Below are positions 1-11,900 of a DNA stretch of 64,000 bases, one piece after another. The number at the start of each line of letters is the position of its first letter. Position 1 is the first letter of the stretch. Position numbers and translations under genes: made by a program. Below the pieces are notes generated by a model. That model searched no databases. It was not told where the DNA came from and was given only the letters and a program-made list of their open reading frames with translations. Location: the NCBI GenBank assembly GCA_013076295.1, contig RQOL01000660.1:5930494-5994493 (forward strand), given 5' to 3'. This DNA is from Sanderia malayensis. Its lineage: Eukaryota > Cnidaria > Scyphozoa > Semaeostomeae > Pelagiidae.

Positions 1-1561
1 GGGGACCATACTTTATCATTTCCGCTTTGATGTCGTCAATTCCTGCGCTTTTATTGTCTTTTAGACTTTTGGCTGCTTTCTCTACCTCCTCAGCTGTGAA
101 AGGAGTTTTCATTTTCCGTGGGTTGATGTTTCCAATATGGCCCTCATTTTCTTTTTCGAACATTTCCTTAAACGCTTCTGTTATTATTTTAACTTGTTCT
201 GATTCATTTGCAGTTACGCCTTCACCACTGTCAACAAGCAATTTCTGTTTTATGCCCTTTGGTGCTCTTATTTCTCTCATAACTATGTGCATTCTATTTG
301 AGTCATTTTTCCTTTTCTCTATTTGCTCGATTTTTTCTGTTATCCTTTCTTTCTCTTCTTTATTTAATATCCTGTGTATTTCTTTAAGCTTCTGGTTTCT
401 TATCTCTTGCATTCTTTTCCTTTCTCGTTTATCCTTGCTAGCATTTATATCCAATCTTAATTGCTTTTGCTCTAATGATAGTTTTTCTATCTCTTTGTTT
501 TGGCTTTTCTTTTCCTTAGATTTGTAACCAATTATTTCTTTTGAGGCCTCCTTGCAAGCATGTGTGATTTCATCCCAGTTCTCCTGTGGGCTTTTCCTTT
601 CTTTTTCTGGTTTTTCCTCCAATTTCTCTTTTACTTTTTCTTTGTATTTTATTCGAGTGTCTTTGTTTTTGAATTTGTCCATGTCCAAGATGGGCTCACG
701 TTTCTCAATTTTCATTTTGTACCAGTCCATTCTGATGTTGGCTCTCACTAGCCTGTGATCTGTCTTTGTGTCTATTCCGCTATAGGATCTTGAATTTGTC
801 ACAAAGTTCCTGTGTTGATGACTGATCATGATGTAATCTATTTGATTTCTGTAAGGATTGTTCCTTTTCTCACCTGACTTGTCATTGTGATCTTTTATTC
901 TTTCTGGACATTCCCATGTAACTCGATGTGACATTTTGTGTTTGAATAGAGTGTTTGTTAGCACCAGATCATTTTGTGCTATCAGTTCTGCCAGATATTT
1001 TCCATTGTTATTCATTTGTCCCTTTCCATATCTTCCAATGAACTTTGGGTACTCCACATGTCCATTTCCAGTTTTTGCATTCATGTCCCCAGTCACTATT
1101 AAAATGTTTCTTCTGCTAACTTTTCTTATTACATCATCTAGCTCTTTATAATATTTCTCCCTGATGTTTGGATCTTTTTCACTTACTTCCAGTGTTGGTG
1201 CATAGGTTGATATGAATATGATCTTCTTGTTAACATCATTAAGTGGTATTTTTGCTAGGCATATTCTGTCTGTTATTCTTTGAAAGTATGCTTTTAGGTC
1301 TGTTCTTATAGCTATGCCCACTCCATGGTGTTTGTTATTCTCCGGTCCTGTGTAGTATAGATCGTATACTCCTTTCCTGTCAGATGTTCTTATCTGTGTT
1401 AATCCATTTCCTTTCAGATGGTGTTCTTGTACTCCCAAGATGGCGATTTTATATTTCCACATGTCATTTGCAAGATCTTCTCTTTCTGTTTCTTTCTTTA
1501 TTCCTCTTACATTTAAACTTCCTGTTGTCATCCATCTTTCCCTTTGTGTTATCCTGCACAT
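1..1561 (-). CDS. LINE retrotransposon ORF2, 5' part (endonuclease + RT-proximal region)
   Basis: An open frame of about 520 codons starts at ATG 1561-1559 and leaves the window at base 1 in the same register. I read it through without finding a stop. The N-terminal half is an apurinic-like (EEP) endonuclease. Motifs in order are SLNVRGI, GVQEHHLKG, HGVGIAI, STYAPT, GDMNAKTG, a DYIMI block and the terminal TDHRLVRANI with its catalytic DH pair. A Lys/Glu-rich linker follows, then the stretch that precedes RT in such elements (KTPFTAEEVEKAAKSLKDNK). The endonuclease resembles RTE-like or 'craniofacial development protein 2-like' elements. The clade is a guess, because the RT core lies outside the window. 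A shorter start at 1531 is possible, but the frame stays open upstream to an in-frame TAG near 1610. An intact frame suggests a fairly young insertion. Confidence 0.85.
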   Translation of the reverse strand, partial: MCRITQRERWMTTGSLNVRGIKKETEREDLANDMWKYKIAILGVQEHHLKGNGLTQIRTSDRKGVYDLYYTGPENNKHHGVGIAIRTDLKAYFQRITDRICLAKIPLNDVNKKIIFISTYAPTLEVSEKDPNIREKYYKELDDVIRKVSRRNILIVTGDMNAKTGNGHVEYPKFIGRYGKGQMNNNGKYLAELIAQNDLVLTNTLFKHKMSHRVTWECPERIKDHNDKSGEKRNNPYRNQIDYIMISHQHRNFVTNSRSYSGIDTKTDHRLVRANIRMDWYKMKIEKREPILDMDKFKNKDTRIKYKEKVKEKLEEKPEKERKSPQENWDEITHACKEASKEIIGYKSKEKKSQNKEIEKLSLEQKQLRLDINASKDKRERKRMQEIRNQKLKEIHRILNKEEKERITEKIEQIEKRKNDSNRMHIVMREIRAPKGIKQKLLVDSGEGVTANESEQVKIITEAFKEMFEKENEGHIGNINPRKMKTPFTAEEVEKAAKSLKDNKSAGIDDIKAEMIKYGP

Positions 1562-2982
1562 TTTCGCTAAGCTTGGTTGGTGTTTGTCAACCGTGACGTG
1601 TACAATGGCCTAAAATTAGTGAGGCGTCACCCATCACTGCCGGCATTTTGAGCCAAAGAGGAAATCGAAATAATACAAAGTAAAGTTCACTATGCCGCAA
1701 AGTGTAATGTGATGTCAATATTTGCTATGTAATAAGCTGTAGTGTCTTCATGCCGGATTGTATTTGGAATTTACACAAAATTAAAAAATGTAAATAAAAC
1801 GAATTTTCTGCAGGATCTTTCAGTGAAAAAACAAGCCATGCTACCGTTAATAATTACTTGAAGTATTATATCATGCTTTTAGGTAAAAACAAAATATATA
1901 AGTGGATAATTTACCTTCAAACTCCCGATTTTGTCCAATAATCTAAGTTCCGAAATGACACATAGGCCATGTCTGCAGCTACAATCTACAAAGCACTACA
2001 AAGCTGGCAAACACAGAAACGAGGCAAACTTTTTGCTTGCCTCACTTCTGTGTGGACATATTTTTGAGCCAATCATTGGCATTCAGGCGATCTACAAAAC
2101 AAATTCTTGCAATGCAAACCATCGTTATCTGGTTATGAGTTAGCTAAATTGTTTGTATCAAAATTCGTAGTGAACAAATAAAACGCTTTAAGGCCAACGA
2201 ATAATGTTGAATAATTTCAAAACGCAATAACAACAATAGTCTAGAATAAAATGCTCTATATGCTACAATTTTTACAAATTACGACACAAACAACTGATAA
2301 CACAGAAATTTGTTGATAGTAATGGAATACGCCTTAAATGCTACAAAAAAATTATCGTTTTCAAACAAGGTTTATCAGGGTGTCATCTAGCTTATGTTCG
2401 GCCTATGTGTACATATAAGACAAATTGATATGCATTACATTGGCGAGATATATACTCTGCTCCAGAATAATGATATCCCACCTCACCTGGGTAATAACCA
2501 TGCATCTTGTTACTAAGGTTACATTTCTGTGAGTTCAATTCAACATGTTGACGCTGAAAAATAAATCCCGACTCGGAAAGTCTTTAACGAATAGTTACAG
2601 GGTAATATTTAAGTGGTCATGGTTAATAGGGTGCACAAAGTTGCCTATCTGATTAATTTATATTTGAAAATCAATCAAATTATTAGCCAGTCGATTGGGT
2701 AACCAATTTGTACGATCAGACCTACTAAATCTGAAATACGAAATAAAAAACGTCTACTTAAGTAAATACCTTAAATAATCAAATACTTCAAGACTGATTA
2801 TATTGGTTAGATTATTGTGAGAAAGTAGTTTGTTTGATATAAATGTTAAATATTCTATAAAACGACAACACTCGATAAGAAAGCATATAGAGCTCAAAAC
2901 AGTGTATTGGTCGAGGCAAGTGGATTGGTTCTTCCATACCGGTTCAACTCGGTGTAAACAGGTTTATCAGGGAAGCTTGGAT
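1562..2982. other. Intergenic, AT-rich
   Basis: This stretch lies between the LINE start and the thrombospondin stop codon and presumably includes the thrombospondin 3' UTR. The small open frames here lack recognisable motifs. I saw no RNA gene or clear repeat. Confidence 0.5.
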
Positions 2983-5900
2983 TTAGTTTGGAATGTGTGG
3001 CTTGTACTCATCTGGAATAACATCTGAAAAGACGAAATTGAAAATTAATAAATATGATACTGAAACAAACAATAACCCACCAACTGTGGCATGTTGAATG
3101 GTATCAGAATCCTGAAAGGGTGTAAATTACAAAGATTACCAGCAGGCAGATTTTTAATTACTTTGGAATAATCTTCAACTTAATTTCATGAAAATTTAAC
3201 ACCCCCTGCCAAACCACCTTCCATAACGATTAAGTGTTAAGAGCACATTTGTGGCAGAAATCATGTGTCTTACCATGCAGCCACATTTTAAATCTTCGTC
3301 AATACACTGTGAAGTTTCTTGTGCACGAAAAATCTAGTGCTTTTGTAACAACAAACTTGAGGAATAGGTGTGACATGTTAGCAGATGGAACTGGCTAAGA
3401 GACCCTTGCATAATGTATTAATTAAAACGATGTTTTACTTACTGTTGCATTTATACGAGAGTTTTGAAAAGACAACATGTTTCTGAGAGAAAATGAAAAC
3501 TCCCAATCTTCCTCCTCTAAACGTTTGATCAATCAGAAAACCAGAATCGCTGACAAGTTTTGCTCCTTCCAATATGCGAACTCTGCAAAAAAGTCAATAT
3601 TAAATTCATTATGTACTTGCTTACAAGTTTATCTTTTGGCTATTACTTTAGCTTTGCTAAGGAGTAGAGAAAGAAAGGACGAGGGAAGAAAAGAACAAGG
3701 GAAGATAGACTTGAAACACTCCCCAACCCAATCGAGGCTACCGAGAAAACATTTCATAATTCGGGTTCGACAAAATGTTGGACGGTTAATGGAGAATTTT
3801 GAATGCAGCCTCGATTTGGTGGACGAGAGTTACAAGTCTATCCTTCACTCCTACTTCACGAGGGCAAAATCAAACAATAGCCAAATGATAGCCAAAAAGA
3901 TAGACTTGCTAGCAAGTCCAAACTCATTCTTAATAATAATAAGCATTGTTTTAATTATTATAATTACTCTATGATATCGTATTTGGTTATTCATGAATAA
4001 ATGTACAACTTATTATTAGAGCAACTTCATATCTTTCCCAGTTTTATATCTTAATTGGTACTAGCTGATCAATTCAAATGAAAAACTAACGATTTTCGTT
4101 TGATATAATTTTCATAGAAAGGTTTGGTGCTAAAAAGTAACCTGATTAGGCCAATAGAAGGTCGATGAAGAAGTGACCATCTGTAAGCTGTTCTTGGCTT
4201 CCAGCCTTTCTTGGATGGGTCCACCCACAACGTAGTTACCTAAAATGCAAATAAAACAATACAATAATACACAACACGTGAACAAAAAGAAATCAAAGCT
4301 TAATGATGACTACAAAGTATAAAATACACAAGCTTAAATTACGACTTTCTAACAAATCATGAAATCTCAATAAAAATCCTTGTCGGTTACCCTGGCTGGG
4401 CGCCATCCCCTACCCCCGATGTCTTCATTAAGTTTACGTAAACGCGAGTATCGTAACATGTCATGTCGTCACTTGGATATCACAACTCGAGGCCAGTTTT
4501 ATGCAAACATGGATAGTTTCGAGCTTTAAAAAACGCTATTTACACTCATAAAAACAGCCAAAATAGATTCAGAGTGCCAATCAGATCCTTTATTCCACTC
4601 TGCCCAAAATTCAATGGATTGATCATTGCACAACGAGTTTCATGTTTTGGTCTCATGTTCAAGTCACTCTAATGATCACAGTGTGTGCCGTTGGATATTT
4701 GATGCAAGATAGCTACTCTGATTGGATACTATAGGTTGGTAATAGTTAGCGTTAATGTATAGCTTGTATCCGTCAAAATATTCACTTCGCAGTGCTTCCA
4801 GAAAATGTATATTTCAATGTGACGGCATCTATTACGTCACAGAATATACTCTCTTCGTTAGGTGAAAATAACACCATAAATAAGACTTGCTCACCTGACC
4901 ACGAGTGCTTGCAGTGCTCCACAATGCATTGCGCATGTACTTTCCAGGACCAGTAGAAGAATGTACAGCCTTTAAATGAATGATAAACGTCAATGAAATA
5001 TAAACAAAGGAAACAAAGCCACTTAAGTATAAAAACGATAAGGTGATGGGTTAAGTTATACACAGGGTCTTTACAAGCATTTATCGATATAATGGGACAT
5101 CTACAACCATCACCAAACCCTTAAGATGCTTTCAAACATTGGAAAGAAATTGAACCAGGCTTGTGCCTCTCCTCTGATCTATGCAAGGGAGTTAACGCAT
5201 TAGTTAATTTAACATTTTGAAGTCTTCACTAACTTTGTTCACAACTGTGGGAATTAATTATAACAAGATAAATTACTGTTTTATTTTGTTTATTATCAAT
5301 CTTACCCTAAAGATTATGTAGCCAAAAATGACATATCGGACTGCTTTTTGTTGAAAATAAATTTGCTCGAGAAAACTTGTTAGTTTGGGAGCAGTCGTAG
5401 CTAACTCTAACTATCACCTCACCCTTTGACCAAAATTATTTATCCTTCGAGAATAATAATTTTACCTTGATGCTGAGACCTTCATCACCCAAAGCAGTGA
5501 ATGGTTCTGCCATCCAATATGTTTGTCTCTTCTTCTTCCAAACAACCGTGTAAAACGAACTTTTATCTTGCAAACTAAACACGAATCCAACGTAATCATC
5601 ATCTTTATCGTCGTGCACGAAAAACGTCCCTTCAAAGTCAACACCCTCAAACATCGTGTAACCTTAAAAAAATAGAAAAAAGTTAAATGTGCAACAAAGC
5701 ACGCTTAACAACATAAACTGCCTCACACAAAAAAGTCCAACATAAAGATGTTTGATTTGAGTATGAGTTGTGTTTTAGAGTGCAGCATTAATGTTTCATA
5801 ATGCGCAATACCTCAGTGCTTCTCTCGTTTGCTCCGTTAAAGTGCTAATGCAACGAAATTTTACATGGTGTTTTTATTAAAAAAAATCTATGGACTTCAC

Positions 5901-8900
5901 GGCATTGATTAACGTGGCGTAAATAAAATTTGCAAATTATGTATACTTTTTCTCTATTAACCTTCAAAGTGGGCAATTTTGGCGTGAAATTAAAGTAACG
6001 TCGTCAAAATTGTACCAAACGGATAAGTACATCTTTGGCTTTCAATTAAGATAAAAAAAATCGAATGTCAAGCTTGTCAAATGTAAAAAATATGTAAAAT
6101 TTCGTTGCATTAGCACTGTAAGATACAGACTTTTTTGTCACGTCGGTCGTACCAAGTTAACCGGTAGTCTGACAAGCGAACGCAGAGATCCTTGTGTAAC
6201 AAACTTATATTATACCATGGTAATTCACTCAAAATAAATATACCTCAAAAGGCAAAAGGTAAGTCCTGTTTTAAATCTCTCGTACACACATCAGTCGAAA
6301 TCTATGACTTTCAAACATACCAACTGCAATTCCTGGATCACTGTTTCGTGTTTGTCGTATCTCAGCACCCTATAACACAAGATAATGGCAATCGTTAAAA
6401 TGAAAGGCAAACATTTCGCTATTCGCGGCAATGTAGCTCTGCAGTATCATTGTCTGACATTGGGAAAGCAATTAATTTCCGATTGCAATGACCAGTAATG
6501 ACTTTGTAAAAGGAAGAAACAGATACTCCCAATGGTTATTATGTTAGTGGTGAATGTTTCTTGAGGACAGAAATTAAGCCTCACTTGTTTGAAACACTAT
6601 TTAACATATTTTAACATTATTTATAAAGCAATGTTATTCAGTACGAGCTTTGGCAAATATTTAAAGAGGGTTGTCGGTAAATGGGTACGATGTGTATTCA
6701 ACCAAAGTTATTCTGTTTCATAGCATGTTTATGAAAGATATCATTGCTGGTATGTAGTTAGTAGATGTATAAAAAGTATGAATTACTTGATCTTGAATGG
6801 TCCACGTTGGGTCAACCTGTGATGTGCCTTCTGGGTCGAGTTTTATGGTCTGGTATCGAGTGAAATTTGTTGTATATATCTTGTTATTTTCAGGACAAGC
6901 ATCGATTAGATCAGTAACATTGTCTTGATCAAAATCATTTTTGCATGCATCACCTTGGCCAAGATCTGGAAACAGTAAGAAAGTGAATTGGTGCTACGTA
7001 TTCAATTCTACGCATTCACGAATCACCTAACAACATCTTTCACTGACATAAAAAATCACTCTCATACCTTAGTATATAGTAGCAAATATTGAATGTATAA
7101 ATATTAGAGTTTCTTTGTTGTAGCATTGTAGAGTATGAAAGTATTTTTTATAAATAGAAAAGATAATTTTATACTTACTTTCAGTGTCATATTGGTCTGG
7201 ATTTGGAATAAGTCTACAGTTGTCTCGAACGTCGGGGATGAGATCATTATCATCATCATCATCGCATGCATCACCTATAAAATTGAATCATAAGAAACAA
7301 TAATTAGTGATCCAATTCTGTCCCTTTCCACAAGTTTCGTTTTCTATGGATCTTTCTAAATTACCTCGTCCTGTTATTTGCCGAATATGCTAACCGTAAA
7401 TCCTCGAATAAGCCCCCAGGGGCTTATTTGCAGGAATAATTTTTTGGTTGGGGACTTATTCGAGGGGAGGCTTATTCGAAGGTGGCGTTTATTCGAAGAT
7501 TTACGGTATCTTAGAAAAGAAAAAGTTTCTTTTGGCATCGTGTTTACCCAGTCGATTAAACTGGAACAAATTGTGCCAATATCCCTTTTAAGACTTAATA
7601 CTCGCCTTGTCCATCATTGTCAGTATCAAGTTGTTGACTGTTTGCAACATAAGGACAGTTATCCAAATCATCTTGAATGCCATCACGGTCTCTGTGAAAT
7701 GAGAACAATAACGTCAACAAAACGATCACTGTTTGGCAAATTGCGCAACAATTGTCTAAAAAATGCATGCCTGCAGAAGAAGGAAACCATTAAATTGGAT
7801 TTTAATATATAGCCACAACCAAAATGACAGCCAAAGCCTTGCAAAGTATTAACCGATATGAATAAATAAATAAATAATACAGCACAATTCTCACGATGAG
7901 CAATAAAGAGTTTGCCTCATTTCAACTGACTCTTAGTTGAAGAGAGGTAAGAAAATGACGCCAATAATTAATAATAATCTTACATGTCATTTCCAGTGTC
8001 ACATTCATCTCCAATGCCATCACCATCTGAGTCAACCTGCAAATATCAAACGTTACTAGCTGTAACATTCAGTAAAATAACATTTCACTTGTTTAATTTT
8101 TCAAAAAAATAATCCTCTACACTTGGACCCTATGGACAAGCCTATGGACTAATTATTTTTCAGCGTTACAAATGTCCTGTGACAAGGAAATTAAATATAC
8201 ATAATTTTCAAAATTGTAGTTCATCCCCTTTGACAATAATATTAAAATTGTGTTTGAAAGATCCACATATAGCGTTTGTTTTTATTTCCACGGTGACTGT
8301 TGGTGGCATAAACTGATTTGAGTTGGATTGTACTTTTTTGACACTTACTTGAGTTGGATTGTACTTTCTGGGACAGTTGTCGCATTTATCACCCACGCTA
8401 TCGCCATCTCTATCTTGTTGTAACGGATTATAAACGGTTTTACAATTATCCAATCGATCACGGATGCCTGAAATTATGCAAATAAACAATACAAACAATA
8501 AAATCGATGCAAGTATGCATGAGTATATAGAAATTAAAAGAAACATTTAACGTAACAGAAGGCCAGATAATGTTTTATGCCAGAAAGTCTGCAACATTAG
8601 TATATCAGAGCCACAAAAAATTGCGATTCCATATTGCAAAACCCTCATTGAAAATCTCTCAACTGAGAATGGTTTTGTAGATAGAAAACAGCCCATTTCA
8701 TTTCGAATCCAGTAAGTCGAATCCAGCTTACGAAAGCAAATGGAAACAACTGCCATTACTTACCATCGGCATCACCGTCTCTTGAACAATCATTGCCTAT
8801 GCCATCATTGTTGCTATCTTCTTGCTCAACATTAGGTGTGTATGGACAATTGTCACAAGCATCTCCGTGTCCATCTTTATCAGAATCCTTTTGCAAAGGG

Positions 8901-11900
8901 TTTGGTTTGGTTGGACAATTATCCTAAAAAGTTCAATATCAGATACGCTTTAATAATAAAAGAGCATGCTGCATCAAAATAATTTATCGGAGAACTTGAT
9001 TGTTTTTGGCGTGTCGATGTTCTTGTGAGATAGTGCTTAACGCAGGTGCATTCGGCAAGATAAATTGATATTGCCTAAATAAATGGGGCAACATCTATTT
9101 TACATAAAGTGTTCAATATTTTGTTTGTAAAAAATTGCTGTTTTTGAATCTATGGTCAAATTTGAAGATATGATATCGAATTGTACCATGCATTATCCTC
9201 AAGTTTCACTTGGTAGCTACTTCATAACTAAAACTGATTCGCTTGATTGTTTAACTTGATTAAGAAGAAAAGCATTGTCAAAGCCATAATACTTACTTGA
9301 CTATCTGGAATACCATCATTATCATCATCATTATCGCAAGAATCACCAATTCCATCTTTATCAGAGTCTTCTTGGCCACTGTTGGGAAACGTCGGACAAT
9401 TATCCTACAAAAGGTTTAAAAGTAGTGATTAAATAAATAAATGATCAAATGTAAATAGTTTTCATCAGAAACACGCATAATAATATTGCTTCAACATTTT
9501 TACTTGTCTCAATTTCATTCATATTTCTGTTCTTCAGTTACTTTCAATAATGCTCAGAATGGCTAAATCATATGCCAGGTAATAAATTGAAAAAGACTAA
9601 AGAAAATGGACGACAATAAAAATGATAAAACCATACCTTGCGGCAATATTTAGACTTGCATTGAAGCTCAGTATTTGGATATCCATCAAGATCAGAGTCC
9701 AATCCGCATTCAATTCCATTACCAGCAAACCCAACCCTGCACTGAAATAACAGATGAAGAATACATACGAACGGTCGCTTTCTCACCCTTGTTTCGCCAT
9801 ACACAGGGGCTATCAGTTCATAAATATCTGCCAGTCCATAACCCACAAACTGGCTGACAATGGGTGGCTCATTTAAGCAACAATGCTCCCATCATCAGTG
9901 CTAACTTGAAGGGCGTGGCACAATGGTTAGAATTTCCATTTTCCAATTCAATCGACCTCAATCGACAAGTCAATAAGGTAGTGTAGTTTTGATGACAAAG
10001 CCACAAGTTAAATTCCCCATAAATAGTTGTTCTTCATACCTCACACTGAAACTTTCTACCAGGCAGGTCTTTACAGTATGCATTCGCGTGACAGGGATAT
10101 GGCTTTTCGTTGCAAACCTTTACGGATTGGTTTCCAAAATTTCCTGGCCCTTCAAGACTGCATGTTGCACATTTTGTTAGCCATTTACGAAGATAGCTGG
10201 ATTCCCGTACCTTAAAATTATAACATAACACGTGTTAACAACAATTCGCAAATCTATTAAAAGAGAGTCATTACATGATATGCTCAGTTAGATGTGTCAC
10301 AATCAATTAAGATATTCATACACTGTTGCAATGCACACATGCAAATCTAAATGATATTGTGGATAATGATAGCAAATGATAAAAGACTGGTTCTCAGTTC
10401 AGTACAAATTTAAAAAGCCGCTAAAATAGGCGACAAAACTACTGGGACATGGCAAATTTTGCTTGCATTCTTCACCCCCTCCAAAAAATGTCATCTCTAG
10501 AAGCAGTCTTATGCAATATCAAGAAAAACTTATTTGTACGATAATCACAAAGGTCTGATCGAAAAACCAACATCTTTTATAAGGGGAATAGCGGTTGAAT
10601 AGAAGCCGCACAAAAATTTTTCTGTTTGTAGCCATTTTTTCTTATTTTAAAAGTGTCCTCAGGACCTTTGTTCGCAATTGCACATGGATATTGAAAAAGA
10701 CATTTCCATTACAAAAGTGGATATTGTAAACGATATTGAAGCCTACCTGATCAGCCATTTCAATCTGAAGATTTTTAATTAATTTCGTGATGGTCTTTAA
10801 TTCATTGGTGATTCCAAGGCTTGGGTCAGTGTGTGCTCGAATATCTAAAAAGTCGAAAGAGTTGGGTATTTCACTATTCAACGCAGGGTTCAAGAGGACT
10901 CCAAAAAAATCCCCAATAATGCAACAAATCCTACAACCATTGTTAATTTTGAGTAATGAAGATAAAATAATAGCTAAGTCATAATATCTTTAGTAGTGCA
11001 TCGCCTGATGTGACGAGACTAGCAAGAGTTGACAGTTGAATCAAGCCAACTTAAGAGAGCGTGCAAATGAAAAAACGTGTGTCGTACCTTTAGTAGTGAA
11101 TTCCATGTCTTTACAGCGCAGAGAGCTTGTGTACCAATCAATATTTCTGTTGAAAACTAATTCTACATCTTGAACAGCACCCTTTGAAAGATATGCAGAT
11201 GGTAGTGAGCAATTCTCGCAAAACAAAGTGCAGTAAAAACAAATTTCGTAAGAGATATGCTTTAGAGCAGATATGCTTTGTTAACAGAATGTGCGTTAGC
11301 TACGTATAACAAATGAAAATTTGCATCATTCATCAGTACGAGCCCTTAAAAATCCGAACTTACTCACCACGAACTTCATAACGTCTTTTCCATGGTTCTT
11401 AATTTGACCCAGACGAAACTCAAGCGTATTTCGGTCTTCAAGTAGTGCTTCTCTTAATGGTATTGGAAAATGCTTTCTCTCGATGAATTGACAATCGACA
11501 TACAGATCAACAACTGGCTTTGTTTCATTCAATAATCGGAAGTGTACCACAATGCGGTGCCATTGTTGCTGCTTGAAGGGCAATTTCTTAAATGTTATCG
11601 ATTGTTTTCCAATGCTATTCAGATGTGAGCGAATGCCAAGTTTTTGTGCGGGAGAGTCCATCCATAACACTAACTTATGGCGACCTCTGCTGCTCTCAAC
11701 CGCAAATAAAGCACCCGGGCCATTTTTGTCCATTCGGACATTTGCAACGAGAATGAACTCAGACCAGGAGAGCATGTTTTCAAGAATTTCTTCTCCGATG
11801 TACTTAGAAGCTTTGACATCTTTGCTGTACATGTAAAACTGGTATGCACGGTAACGGATGACTATTGGGTCGACTCCTACAACATTCTGATCCAGTTCGA

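Noticed and set aside
27..1596. Plus-strand open frames over the left edge (27-527, 552-758, 936-1151, 1384-1596)
   Set aside because: They are shadows opposite the minus-strand LINE ORF2, which has clear endonuclease motifs.
3477..3974. 165-codon plus-strand frame
   Set aside because: It overlaps, in antisense, thrombospondin exon 18 (3582-3443) and has no motif.
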